NCBI GenBank assembly: GCA_009760885.1
Contig: CM019702.1
Span: 54,225,282-54,289,281 of the forward strand
DNA length: 64,000 nucleotides
Origin: Achatina immaculata
Lineage: Eukaryota; Mollusca; Gastropoda; Stylommatophora; Achatinidae
Direction of reading: 5' to 3'
Shown: positions 24,401 through 35,645 of the stretch, in pieces
How positions within the stretch are numbered: position 1 is the stretch's first letter
How the letters are laid out: every line of letters begins with the position of its first letter
Program-made: the position numbers and the translations under genes
Notes under the pieces: generated by a model
Seen by the model: the letters and a program-made list of their open reading frames with translations, nothing else
Database searches by the model: none
What the model was told of the DNA's origin: nothing

Positions 24401-24801
24401 TCAGGAATGAGAGGCATACTGGACATGAGAGAGAACTTGTTAACCAACGCAGGACAGACACTATCAGCTGCAGGACGCTGATGGATATGGTGGGAGGGAG
24501 GGTTGATTTTAGCAGATATGGACATGCCCGGAGTGCAATGATCATGGCCCAGACCATAAACCATAAATCAAACCATATGGCTATGTGCTAATCAAAACAT
24601 GCATCCCATTTTTCTTTTCATTAATTTCAGTTGGATTGTATTTTTGTTTTCGTCGTAAGAATATGTGTACCAGTTATTAGCCATGTTATGAATTAAAAAG
24701 TCTTGAAATGTGTAGAACTTGTTTATAGTAACAGGAAATGCAGGTTGCTATATCAGCATATTCATGAAATCAACATGTCGCCAATTTATTATTTTCCACA
24801 G

Positions 24802-25019
24802 GCACAGCACATTCTGACTTGGCATCCCTTATGACCTTGATATGGGCAGCAAGCTTCATGGTTACGCTGCCAGTCAGTACAGCAGATTTGTCTTTCGACG
24901 GCATGGGAGTTTATTACCTGACAGCTGCACTGCCACATCTGACCTTCACAAGAGTGACCAGCTGGATCACTGATATTATCACACTAGAGAGGTCATTTTC
25001 TGTTGTAGCTCCTTTGAAG
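24802..25019 (+). CDS. GPCR unit B, exon 2 (TM2-TM3)
   Basis: The acceptor ATTTTCCACAG precedes an open exon of 218 bases. It completes the Gly codon left by exon 1 and encodes G-TAHSDLASLMTLIW (TM2 Asp), an extracellular loop, then LPHLTFTRVTSWITD and IITLERSFSVVAPLK (TM3 with ER). The TM2 motif AHSD differs from the usual AVSD. The expected phase-0 donor follows LK but reads AAG|GTTATA, a poor match compared with GTAAGC in unit C. The frame runs on to 25148 without receptor similarity. No exon 3 was found between here and unit C; the 100-N gap at 26419 could hide it. Confidence 0.7.
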
Positions 25020-26418
25020 GTTATAGACGCAAATATGTCCTATATTATTCTTTTCTTCACAAACAGAGTTGGAAAGTCCTGCAATATATGTATGCGAAAA
25101 TATATATATACACTTTCTATAATATTTACTACATACCCCGTAGTGTAATTTTCCTCTATATGGTGACCTAATTGAGCAAGAAAATTCTGTCGATGAGTAT
25201 AGGCAACAAACATAACTCCTCACATCGTCTCAGAAGTACTCACCTCCTTTACAGTTCCATGGGGCACTATTAACTTGGAGAAATTTTAAGAAGTCTTCAT
25301 AAATACGAAAATAGAGAGAAAAAAATATATATACATAATTTAGCACGCACTGATACCAGAGTGTGTGCCCTTTATCTGCAAGCGGTGACATAAAGGAAAA
25401 AGGAAGAAACGGTGGCGTCATGATAACGAGAGCCAGGCTAGAAGAACAGTCACTCACCTGTAACCTGTACTACACTACCATACACATCTCGAGTGCCTCT
25501 TAAGTCTGCTGACAGTCATCTTCTTGTCATGCTTCGGTTAAGAAGATGCCTGGTTAACCAGGCGTTTATTTCGTGCTAATGTATGTTCATATTGTGATAA
25601 CCTCTAGCTGCTTTCCATATTGATAACTTCATCAATTGGTTACTGGACTAGAGTGTTATCTGCCTGCTTACTTCTATGTTCTGATGTCATACAGCAATGG
25701 TTTTCTCGCTGATACAGGACTATTGTTTGGCAGTCCCTATAGTATCATCTTTTGTCGAGATTTCCATTTTCTTTTCAACATTATTTTAAGGGGAACTTAC
25801 TGTAATAAGTATCCCTTCTTTGTACAGATGTTACATTTCGCTTCACCATTACATTTCTCCTGAATTCATACTAGCTAGATTTATCCTCTTACTTTTACTT
25901 TTTCTTTTTTTTTTTAAACGTTCTCCTTTGTATCGATTAATTTTAGTTGAAAGCTAGATATAACATGACAGATAACATAGACATAAAGTAACAGGTTATG
26001 GCTGCCAAAAAAAATTACGTGCCAAGACCGGCTAGTTTTACAGAATTTAAACAAGATATAGAAGATGCTGTCATCTGTCATACGAGATGAAAACAATGAT
26101 GACCTGCTTAGCACAGCAATGACATGTTATTATCTGAATTATGCGATACATGCAGAAAATATACTTTAAAGTGCATCTTTTAATGTTATATTATCGAAAT
26201 ACAATATTTCATGTTCTATTTCATGCATTTTATTTCCACTGAAGTTCGTCAGGAGTCAGCGGTCACAACTATAATGAGCCGTGGCATTGCTTGGCAAGTG
26301 ATGGCCTGAAAGAAACTTTCTTCAGATGAATTTTGTGTGAAGAAATTCTATAGAAACGAATCCTCATAGATCAAATACTGTCATTTGATGTTATTCACAA
26401 GTTGTTATAAAGTCATTC
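25020..26418. other. Downstream of unit B exon 2, no exon 3 found
   Basis: I searched for the TPKR start, the TM6 CCFVP-type and TM7 NSSMN motifs of exon 3 and saw none before the gap. Confidence 0.55.
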
Positions 26419-26518
26419 NNNNNNNNNNNNNNNNNNNNNNNNNNNNNNNNNNNNNNNNNNNNNNNNNNNNNNNNNNNNNNNNNNNNNNNNNNNNNNNNNN
26501 NNNNNNNNNNNNNNNNNN
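26419..26518. other. Assembly gap of 100 N
   Basis: Exactly 100 unknown bases, the conventional placeholder for a gap of unknown size. It lies between GPCR unit B exon 2 and LINE-C, so a missing exon 3 of unit B could be in it. Confidence 0.98.
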
Positions 26519-27640
26519 GACGATCACTTCATTGTTTTCAAGAAAGTGTATGACATCATAGATAGGAGCATATGGAAAATCATGACATAATTGAGTTATC
26601 TAATAAATTAATCCATTTTAATAGCATATGCTTTGAGGATGCACAAAATAGTATTATATAAAGGAAGAAAGTCCGAACCCTTCTATATATGAAATGGTTA
26701 AAATCAATGTGATACATTATCACCATTACTATTCAACATAGTACTAGAAAAAGTAATCAGAAAAGTGAAAGAAGAAAGCAGTACAGAAGAACAAGCTAAA
26801 ATACTAACATACGCTGACATCAACAACCTAGTGGGGGAAACTGTGTAACAAGTCAGTAATATCTGCGCACACCTGAGAGATGTTACATTAATAGTCTGTT
26901 TGATCATTAATCAAGGTAAGACAGAGTATGTGAAGATATCACGTAACCAGAGGCAGAATTATCATGATTATATATATATGTTGGAGCTATGATCATTAGA
27001 AAAAGCAGAAACACAAATATCGAGGCACAACATTCAACAAAAGCAACACAGTAAGAAACGACATTAAAAGCAGAGTACAGATGTGGAATAAAATATTCTT
27101 CGACTTACAACACCTGTTCAAATCCAAAATGCTATTCCCCCACCCCCACCCCAACCAAAAAAAAAACCAATCTACAAAAATTTTAAAAATATGATAAGAC
27201 CACCCATCATTTATGGATCAAAAACGTGGAGTACAACAAAGAAATATCTTTGACAACAAAATACTAAGAAGAATATTTCGGTCCATAAAGGAAACCAACA
27301 GTGGAAAATGGAGAGCTATAGAGAACAATTAGCTGAACAGCTTATTTAAATCACAAGGAATTATACAAGTCTTGAAAACTGAATAGACCACGCTGGCTGG
27401 GGCATGTAGAAAGAATGGAAGAGAACAGACAAATGAAAATTATGTCAGCACAAGAGATGAGCAAGGGGTAGACCAAGACAGATATGGAAGGAGAACATAG
27501 AAGAGGATCTAAAAGAAATTGATGGCACCAATTTGAGAGAGAAGATTAGAAATAGAGATGAATGGAGATAATCGTTATCCGCAACAGTGAACGTTAGTGG
27601 CTGAGAAAGCTGAAGAAGTATGCAGACATGAGATATAAAA
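26519..27640 (+). mobile_element. LINE-C degenerate copy following the assembly gap
   Basis: Begins at the 100-N gap with RT block residues VFKKVYDIIDRSIWKI, then LSPLLFNIVLEKVIRKVKEE, AKILTYADINNLVGET (YADD decayed to YADI), a PPIIYGSKTWSTTKK block, DHAGWG-MERME-like residues and RGRPRQIWKENIEEDLKEID plus NLREKIRNRDEWR. A C-rich/A-rich stretch (27137-27175) interrupts it. Every frame is broken. Confidence 0.78.
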
Positions 27641-29025
27641 GCAAGAAAATGTTGTCTGTGAATTATATCGCTAAAAGAAAGGAAAAAAAAATTATTTAAG
27701 ATAATAGTCGGTCATTTATATATATTTTACGCTCATATCTTCCGTGTATGTTATTTTTAAACTGATAGCTCGGCACAGAGATTTGAATAACCCCAGAACA
27801 AAAAAGATGGATTTTAATTTATAAAAAAAATTCTTAAAACACGAGTGTTTTTATTGAAGTATACATGAAACTAAATACGTGAAAAGCACAAAACCACTGC
27901 AGTTAAGTTACAATAATCAAATATTAGGTCTAGTTAAAACAAAATTAGAAACATCTTTATTAATTAACAAGAACTCAGATGTAACGTTGCACTGTAGTCA
28001 TACAAAAGCATAAATGACAAATAAATAGGAAAATAAGGACAACATAAATTCAATTCAATCACATATAACACATAAGAATGGAAAGAACAATCTAAAATAA
28101 GAAATCATTTAGATGTGATTTGCAAGAAGGAGAGCCTGAGATTGCTGGTGATGAAGTATTGTGAATGTTCAAATGAAGACATTTTAGATGTGGCAGCACT
28201 GTGACTACATGGTAGTAAAGAAAGGAAGGAGAAGCTGGTAGTTAGACCAATGGTATGGTGGTCGGAATAGATGGCTGTACATGGGGTAGAGGGTTGTGTT
28301 ATGGTGTAGTCAAGGTTGCAGGTTATTAATTGACTTTGATAAAAGAATAGATGAACATTTAGCAGAGATATGATATAACTGTATAGAAAGGAAGGCTTCT
28401 GTACATTTGACATTATGAATTCAGCCATATGGTTCCTGTGTCCCATAATCGTAAGTGCCATGCGGCTTATATAATCAGAATATAATTGTTTAACGTCTGT
28501 TACTAGGAGACCAGACTTGCCTAAGTGGTTAAAGCCATCGAGATGAGTAAAGAAACATTCTAGGAGATGCCACAAAGTATCTTTTGCATATGGACACCTA
28601 ATCTAAGATATTTGAAAGAATAAGTGCTAATACCAGTATATTTTATTTCATTTCTACACATTAATTAGTCCTTCCAGTATCTAGTAAAATATCGGGTGCC
28701 AGTTTTCACTTATTTGTAACGTTTTTTGTTTCTTTATTCATGCAGATTTCTGCAATATGGCTGACCAGGTTCAGATAGGTATAAACAATTTTAAAATAAT
28801 GATATCTGGACAGAACGACACTGTTCATGTAGGTTGTCATATTAAGGTATTTTATTCTTCTGCTAATATTTGGCTCAGATTTTTAATAAAGAACATATTA
28901 GAAGCAAAGAAAACATCAATGTTATAACCTACATTATATATGTGGTTTTCTCAGACGTCTTATGAGCTATGTTACCAAAATCCTGATTTGTCGTGTCATG
29001 AGAAGAGTCAGGGCGAAATAAAACC

Positions 29026-29028
<3 letters not shown>
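27641..29028. other. No recognised feature besides the 156-codon frame
   Basis: AT-rich. Nothing identified. Confidence 0.5.
28105..28575 (-). other. 156-codon open frame, unrecognised
   Basis: Minus-strand frame starting MWHLLECFFTHLDGFNHLGK and rich in Ser, Leu, His and Tyr. No domain, no signal peptide that I trust, and no splice context. Its length is above chance for AT-rich DNA, but the composition (many aromatic and Ser residues) is also what antisense or remnant transposon frames show. Treat as a possible decayed mobile-element segment rather than a gene. Confidence 0.2.

Positions 29029-29067
<39 letters not shown>
29029..29067. repeat. (TA)n microsatellite at the 5' end of LINE-D
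   Basis: About 19 AT units directly before AGGATAACATTGATGG. Confidence 0.95.
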
Positions 29068-29069
<2 letters not shown>

Positions 29070-30195
29070 ATAACATTGATGGAGAGATCAAAAGAAGTAA
29101 AGACTGACCTACACTTATGCTTCATAGACTACTATAAAGCATTCGAAAAAAGTGAGACACACAGAAATTATAAGAATGCTGGAAGACATTAACACAGATG
29201 GGAAAGATCTGAAACTTGTCAAACCATATATATTGGCAGCATCCAGCAACAATGATGGTTGAGAAACAAATAGAAGCATTCCAAGACATAAAATTTGGAG
29301 TGAGACAAGGATATGCTCTATCTCCAGACCTCTTCTCCTTGTACAGAAAAAACATAATGATAAATATAGAGAGCATGCCAGGAATATCAGTTGGCGGGTA
29401 TAACCTTAACAACTTAAGATATGCAGACGACACAGTTCTGATTGCTAAAAAGTGAAGGAAAGCTACAGGCGCTTCTGGGCTTCGTGGTTGGTGAAAGTAA
29501 AAATAAAGGTCTCAGAATGAACAAAAAGAAGACGAAAGTGATGGTCATCTCAAAGTAAAGAATACCACCAAAGTGTAACATTACCATGGATGGCACAGAT
29601 CTGAAACAAGTTTATAGATTCAAGTACGTAGAGATAATTATAACAACAAATGGGAAATATCAAAATTAAATAAAAAGCAGACGTGCTGAGGCCAAGCCAG
29701 CATTACAGACAATGAGACACATCTTGTGCAACATATCTATATCAATGGAAACAAGATTCCGAGTATTTAAATGTTACATCGAGCCAATTTTGTTTTATGA
29801 GTGTGAACCATGGTCTATGAAAAGAGAGTGCTGCGAGAAATAGAGGCCATAGAAATGTGGTTCATAAGAAGGATGCTGAAGGTGCCATGGACAGCTAAGA
29901 AAACCAACAAAGAAATCTTAACAGAGGGTGGAGTTAAAAGAAAAATTACAGCAACGTTTAGATGCAGACAAGCAATAATTTATTGGACATTTCCTGAGAC
30001 GAGGAAAATTGGAACACACTGTGGTAACTGGAAAAAAATGAAGGTGAGAAGAAATAGAGGAAGACAGAGAAAGAAGTTACTGGATTGGCTGTCAGTATAG
30101 TTAGAAATAATGTCAAAGTTTGATCTCATAATAAGCGCAAAGGACAGGTAATTGTGGAGAGAAATGGATGGCACTTAGAGTTTCTGCAGACCTTG
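29068..30195 (+). mobile_element. LINE-D, 5'-truncated degenerate RT copy
   Basis: Starts at ACATTGATGGAGAGATC next to (AT)n. Pieces of RT in shifting frames: LCFIDYYKAFEK, KFGVRQGYALSPDLFSLYRK (29284-29345), YNLNNLRYADDTVLIAKK, MNKKKTKVMVISK, FIRRMLKVPWTAKKTNKEIL, and RGRQRKKLLDWLSV near the 3' end. Several stops and indels. Related to LINE-B in RT, with a more diverged tail. It ends shortly before the 1.3 kb retroposon at 30218. Confidence 0.8.
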
Positions 30196-30217
30196 GCCTA
30201 CATAAATATTTTGATAT

Positions 30218-31530
30218 CTTCTTCTTCTTCTTCGTTCACTTCTACCACCAAAAACCGCACTGTGAACCTACTGAATTCACGCATGTGGTCCTCGTTAGGT
30301 CCCGTGGTCCCCTGTGTGGTCCAAAATAGAACACACGAGATCACCGAGAGGACCACAAGGGGTTCAGAGTATCACAGTGCTTTAGCCTGTATTCTTGGTG
30401 GGTCTCGGAAGCGGGATTGCGTGACACCGTGGTTTTCATTGCACCAGTTTAGTCTAGGGTTGGACTTTCTCACCGGAAGACCTCGACGTGTTTAGGATAT
30501 CAGTGCATCCCCGCTGGGTGAGAGGCGGTAGCCCACCCAGGCCAGAGTTGGACTTTCTCACCGGAAAACCTCGACGTGTTTTGAGATACCCGTGTATCAC
30601 CGCCGGGTGAGAGGTGGTTGCCCATCCAGTCCAGGGTTGGACTTTCTCACCGGAAAACCTCAGCGTGATTAGGATACGCAAACATCCCCGCCGGGTGAGA
30701 GGTGGTTGCCTATCTAGACTTCCCTGGTCCAGTGTCTCCGACTTCAGCATTTTGCGGTCGTGGCCGCTACCCTTCCTAGTTGTGACCAGGATGGAGCTTT
30801 TGTCCAGAAGGACGAATCCTCGCCACTAGTGACTTATACCCCTGGGTTGAGCCGGTTTAGGCACTATCCCAGTATGGGCGTGTTTGGGACGGGACCGACC
30901 TCTAGGGCAGAGGTACTGTGACATGCATAGCCTTCAATATTCACCCCTGGTATGAGCCGGTTTAGGCAAAATTCACCAGAATGGGTGTTTATCAGGCATT
31001 ACCGACCTCTAGAGCGGAGGTGGCATGACATGTCTAGCCATCAAGTTCCACCCCTGGTGTGTGCCGGTTTAGGCATATTTCACCAGTGTAGGTGTATTTC
31101 GGACTTGGGCGGCCTCTAGAGCAGAGGTGCCGTGGTATAGCTCTCGTAGCGATACTACTGGACATACCGGTTAAACTTCACTTTCCACCATCTTTTCCCA
31201 TCGGCTCCGCACAGCAACCTTTATTTCTTTTCCGCATTCACTTCCTTAACCGGGAGGAGCTTCACTCCACGCGCGGCATATGAAGAGTCTCGCCAGCAGT
31301 GTCTTAACCTCTGGGACAAGCCGGTTCATGCATTTCACCCGATATGACTGCACTCAGGACGTGGCCAGCCTCCAGACCAGAGGTGCCGTGATTTGACTGT
31401 TTGCTTCGCTTTATCCTTTCTACCACCTTTTCCGCAGTGATGCTGCGCGGCAACCTCATTTGCAAATTTCTTCATTGGCCGGGAGGAGCACCGCTCCACG
31501 CACGGCAGCTGAAGATCTCGCCAACAGCGG
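30218..31530 (-). mobile_element. 1,313-bp GC-richer retroposon-like element with 12-bp target duplications
   Basis: Bounded by two exact copies of ATATTTTGATAT (30206-30217 and 31531-31542). At its left edge is (CTT)n, so on the minus strand it ends in a (GAA)n tail like a LINE-mobilised element. Inside are two sets of imperfect tandem repeats: about 95-bp units with TTGGACTTTCTCACCGGAA (30455-30720), and about 95-100-bp units with GAGCCGGTTTAGGCA and CCGACCTCTAGAGC (30840-31140). There is also a twice-present GGCCGGGAGGAGC-CTCCACGC motif (31248, 31478). It is clearly richer in G+C than its surroundings. No RT or other protein is recognised. Confidence 0.75.
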
Positions 31531-31664
31531 ATATTTTGATATAATGTCGCATTTAAATGGATATACCATAAGTCATTTTATTCATTGGAAGAAATCAATA
31601 AAAAAAATCTTATTTGCATTATTATGTCTCCCCAGGTTTCATATCACTTTCGTAAGATAAAAAA

Positions 31665-31872
31665 ATGATTGTAACAAAAAATTATTCCAAATATGGAGTA
31701 TCTTCTAATGATTCCCCAATTATAAGTCCTGAAACAGTAGAGATACTGGCATGGATTATTGTTGGAGTTCTGTGTCAAGCTGTTGGTTCCTTTGGAGTTG
31801 TGACGAACATCATTAACATCGTGTGCTTTATCAAACAAGGCTTCGGCGAGGCCATCAATGTTAGTTTCCTAG
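31665..31872 (+). CDS. GPCR unit C, exon 1 (N-terminus and TM1)
   Basis: The ATG at 31665 starts MIVTKNYSKYGVSSNDSPII, an extracellular N-terminus of about 25 residues with one N-glycosylation sequon (NYS). It is followed by TVEILAWIIVGVLCQAVG and TM1 FGVVTNIINIVCFI, then KQGFGEAINVSFLG. The donor CTAG|GTAAAT leaves one base of a Gly codon, and exon 2 at 40426 completes it to GLAVSD. This is the best-preserved exon 1 of the three units. It starts 123 bases downstream of the 1.3 kb GC-richer retroposon (30218-31530), so any promoter or 5' UTR next to this exon would lie in or beyond inserted DNA. Confidence 0.82.
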
Positions 31873-31947
31873 GTAAATTGTGTTAGATTGTACCGTTACT
31901 TGTCTTTAAGATTTAGAGGCATATTGTCTGAATTCTATCTATTAACT

Positions 31948-32092
31948 AGAATGTATAAAATCGGAAAAAAAGTAGGAGCAGCTTTATTACTTAACGATTA
32001 CAAAGTTGTGACGTTTCGGCGTGAGCCTTAATCATACAAAACATACAGGACGAAGAAATAGAGAGAGGAGATAAAGTATAGATTCACATGAA
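31948..32092 (-). repeat. Left inverted terminal repeat of the Penelope-like element
   Basis: Nearly identical to the reverse complement of 34109-34252, from GAATGTATAAAATCGG to CACATGAAT. On the minus strand, 32011-32036 reads TGATTAAGGC-TCAC-GCCGAAACG, which resembles the core of the hammerhead ribozymes found in Penelope terminal repeats. The first box differs from the consensus (TGATTA instead of TGATGA). Confidence 0.85.
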
Positions 32093-32095
32093 TCT

Positions 32096-33741
32096 ATACT
32101 TTCACAGAAGGTGGCCTCCCACCCCAAGCTATTTCTCTTCACATTAAGGACAGCTGTTTAGGCACACCCACTTTCTATCTTCTTCCTAAAATCCACAAAC
32201 CAGGTAACCCTGGGCGCCCCATTGTATCAGCGTGTTCATGCCCCACTGAGCACATTTCTGATTTTTTAGATAGCATTTTCCAGCCTCTTGTACACAGATT
32301 ACCCTCCTTTTTGAAAGACACCAACCACGCATTAACAATTTTTGATACAATCACACTCTCTCAACACCACACCTATCACATCTTTCTTCTTGATGTCTGC
32401 TCTCTATACACTTCTATCCCCCATGAGGATGGACTCTTAGCACTCCGCCATTTTCTCGACAAAGACCCTCACCCCACAACTAACACTGACACCATAATCA
32501 GACTTACAGAGCTAGTACTAAACCAAAATTCTTTCGAATTCAACGGCGAATACTTCGAGCAAATCAGTGGTGTTGCTATGGGAACGAAAATGGGTCCCAG
32601 TTATGCATGTCTACTTATGGGCTTTCTGGAAGTCAAATTATGTGAAACCTACACTGGCAGATTTCCAGAATCCTATAAAAAGTACATCGATGATGGCATT
32701 GGAATTACAAGTATGCCACATGAAGACCTTAAAAAATGTATTGAATTCGCCAATACACTCAATAAGAACATAAAATTCACTTATGAAATCTCTGACAAGT
32801 CTGTTAATTTTTTAGACATTAAAATTTCTATTGGCACAAACAGGCTTGTCACCTCTGTATTTTACAAACCCACCGATAGCCACACCTATTTGCTTTACAC
32901 CTCTTCCCATCCTGAGGCCTGTAAGAACTCCATCCCATATTCCCAACTCCTCCGTTTTCGCCGCATATGTCAGGATAATTTGGACTTTATAGATCAGTCC
33001 AACAAGTTATTAGAATTTTTCCGTCATCGCCACTACCCAGAAAAGGTCCTTCGTAAAGCCTTCAACCGTATCCAACTAGTGAGCCGCAAAGAAGTATTCA
33101 GGAAAAAGCCTGTTACTCCATCTGACAGAGTTAAGTTAGTACTGCCTTTCCTCCCGCAAGGTCAGAAGGTTAAGAAAATTCTTTATCGTCATCTGCCGAT
33201 AATCCAACTCGACTCCAACACTCGTGACATTTTCTCTGATCCACCGCTATTGGCATACAAACGTGAGCTAGACCTTAAGGACATCCTCGTCCACAGCCAC
33301 TTTAAGCAGAGCCTTACATATGTTGGCACCGGAAAATGTAACCGCCCCCGCTGCGTTACCTGCCCTGTAGTTTGGGAAAGGAAAACAATCACCTTTCCCA
33401 AAACTATCCTCACTCTTCATGAGGGATTCACATGCGAGTCCCGAAATGTGATATATGTCATCGTTTGCAAAAGATGCAGGATAACATATATCGGTGAGAC
33501 TGGCCTCAGATTAGGGGACCGCATGCAAAAACATCTGTACGACATCGCCCAGCATGCTTCGAAACCAGTCCCAAATCATTTCAGTGGCCCCAACCACAGA
33601 GGCAAATCTGATTTTCTGATAACAGCCATTAAACAATGTCACGCAGATGATATAAGCCGCCTGGCACTTGAGAACCGCTGCATTCAAAATTATGGGACGC
33701 TGGAATCACATGGGTTAAACTCGCTGTTTAGTTACACGTAA
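32096..33741 (+). CDS. Penelope-type reverse transcriptase / GIY-YIG endonuclease, 5'-truncated
   Basis: Open frame of about 545 codons with no ATG at its start. It enters in frame from the left terminal repeat as EGGLPPQAISLHIKDSC; the first alternative initiator is TTG at 32311. RT landmarks in order: TPTFYLLPKIHKPGNPGRPI, FLLDVCSLYTSIPHEDG, ISGVAMGTKMGPSYACLLMG, KKYIDDGIGI (catalytic Asp pair), VNFLDIKI and VFYKPTDSHTYLLY. After a linker with a Cys-rich CNRPRCVTCPV motif, the C-terminus carries NVIYVIVCKRCRITYIGETG, the GIY-YIG-like nuclease signature. Full-length family members are usually longer at the N-terminus, so about 150 or more residues appear lost. No stops or frameshifts were seen in the remaining frame, suggesting recent insertion. 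Confidence 0.9.
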
Positions 33742-34108
33742 CATCATCTTCTTCAATCATTATAGTACCTCTCCACTAAATCCACCCCTTCTTACTTTTC
33801 AAACTTCCTCAAGCATCACTCTGCAACCCCGCTATTTTCTCTGCAACCCCTCTTCTCTGCAACCCCTCTTCCCCAATCACCTGTTTCAATTTCTCCTAGC
33901 TAGGCCAGTAGTGCGATACTCTCTCTCCCCTCCCCGGTTCCCCATCCACCACCCCCAGTTACAACCCACCGACCACATATCGCAGGTCTCTATTTAAACA
34001 ATTTCCACGTCCTACCAGATCCATTCCTGACACACACCGCCGGACAAGCCACACCGTGCAATTTAGAGCTAAGTACTCCTTTAAATAAACTTTTTTTTAA
34101 ACAGTATT

Positions 34109-34252
34109 CATGTGAATCTATGCTTTACCTCCTCTCTCTATTTCTTCGTCCTGTATGTTTTTGTATGATTAAGGCTCACTCCGAAACGTCACAACTTTGT
34201 AATCGTTAAGTAATAAAGCTGCTCCTACTTTTTTCCGATTTTATACATTCTG
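34109..34252 (+). repeat. Right inverted terminal repeat of the Penelope-like element
   Basis: Counterpart of the left repeat in opposite orientation. It contains TGATTAAGGC-TCAC-TCCGAAACG at 34166-34187; here the stem II pairing is weakened by T for G. An AATAAA lies in it (TAAGTAATAAAGCTGC), as would suit a 3' end signal. Confidence 0.85.
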
Positions 34253-34589
34253 GTATCACAGCTTTACTGCAGTGCTTAGTGTATAGCTGTATACTTATAC
34301 ACCAATTATTGTGTATCTATTAACTAATGCAATGATTTGTAAACTTCTAAAGACATTTGTAAACTTATAACTACATTTAGGAAATATACACTAACACGTA
34401 AAGTGGCATGGGTTTTTTTGTAATCAATTAATTCACTATTTGCACAATTCACAAAATATTTTACACACTGGATTTACTCTCATCCAGTATAATGAAACAT
34501 CTCACAACATTACTCTGTCGAAACTCGTAGCATGTAATACTGTATAAAAAAGACTTTGCTCATATCAGATTATTATACTGCAGTTAGCT

Positions 34590-35215
34590 GGTATCTATCG
34601 CTGTTCAAAAAATAAAACAATTAATGAAGATATAGAAAGCAGCAGATACAACTACAGAAATAGGATTTTAAGGGCATGCAGCTTTCCTGTAGCAACATAT
34701 GCCTATGAGAATGGGCACTTAACGAAACAGCTGAGAAAAACATGCATGCCTTTGTATGTAAATACTATAGAAGAGCTCTTCAAATATCACGGGATAAAAC
34801 AAAGAAATATATTCATACTACACGAACATACTATTTAAAAAGGCCGGTTAGTAAACAAGAAAGCACAAAATCTTAAATATTATGGGCATATTAAACGACA
34901 TGAGACAAGAGAGTCTGTTAGAGAAGGGTACATCATATAAAAAAGAAAGATATGAATACCAAGGTGAAGATGGCAGCAAGATATTGTTGATGATCTGCGA
35001 ATGTACGCATCATCAGCAAGGCATCTTGCTCACAGGGGATAAGCCTAGAGGAGAGCTGTTAGGGAGGAAAAATTCATCAAGGGACATACACATGACTGAG
35101 GTAGCTGGTTGTCGAATGTTAGACGTATCATTTCAGAAAACAATTGTTTATTTCACGCACTATCTTGTCGTCCCCCTAAAGTCCCTTGCTGACCAGGTGA
35201 ACCACTAAAAATCTT
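34590..35215 (+). mobile_element. LINE-A 3' fragment in duplicated cassette 1
   Basis: Parallels the 3' part of LINE-A: CAGCTGAGAAAAACATGCATGCC, AATATTATGGGCATATTAAACG, GAAGATGGCAGCAAGATATTGT, then a tail that differs from LINE-A after GGGACATACACATGACTGA. The 3' portion (34800-35215) recurs at 52640-53070 with the same non-LINE tail, GTTAGACGTATCA and TATCTTGTCGTCCCCCT. Confidence 0.72.
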
Positions 35216-35387
35216 GCACATAATCTCTTCCCGAAACTACTCGTAAAAGAATACACGAAATGACACAATAATTCAAATTTAAAATGCTGGCCAGTGAGTG
35301 AGTTCACGTAGACAAACAGGGGAGGAAACAATAACATGAACCCCTCTCTGCATGAACATTTAGTGGAGGGCATATTAGCATGGCTTA

Positions 35388-35645
35388 TGCTTACTGGGCC
35401 TGGTTAGATGAGTGGTTAGGCGCCCGATGTACTAATCCATTGATACCGTATTCAAGTCCAAGGACAGGGATTTTTTCTGCTACACATCAGAAAACCCTCA
35501 GGTGCACCCAGTCTCTAAATATGGGAACCAGAGAAATCTGGGAAGCTAAATGCTGCTATGGGTGATGTTGACCATATCACTCTTTCATTTTCCAAAGGTC
35601 CAGGAAATTCTATTCTACCATCGTATCCCCAGTATGCCTTAGTGG
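35388..35645 (+). repeat. tRNA-derived SINE, copy 2
   Basis: CCTGGTTAGATGAGTGGTTAG (A box), TTCAAGTCCAAGGACAGGG (B box), ATATGGGAACCAGAGAAATC, GACCATATCACTCTTTCATT. Part of cassette 1, which also recurs at 53.5 kb. Confidence 0.75.

Larger units (their letters stand above)
31946..34254 (+). mobile_element. Penelope-like retroelement with inverted terminal repeats
   Basis: Unit of about 2.3 kb in intron 1 of GPCR unit C. It is bounded by about 145-bp inverted repeats (31948-32092 and 34109-34252) that differ at only a few positions. Between them lies one + strand reading frame (about 32096-33741) for a Penelope-type reverse transcriptase followed by a GIY-YIG endonuclease, then about 370 bases of C-rich 3' untranslated DNA with repeated GCAACCCCTCTTC words. 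Terminal repeats in direct or inverted orientation are typical of Penelope elements. I saw no convincing target duplication. The 5' part of the ORF is missing, so this copy is truncated and not autonomous as it stands. Confidence 0.9.

Noticed and set aside
30218..31530. rRNA or exon-rich gene because of raised G+C
   Set aside because: Internal tandem repeats, target duplications and a GAA tail indicate a retroposon; no rRNA motif seen.
31946..34254. LTR retrotransposon or DNA transposon because of inverted ends
   Set aside because: The RT has Penelope motifs and a GIY-YIG nuclease, and there is no integrase, protease or transposase.
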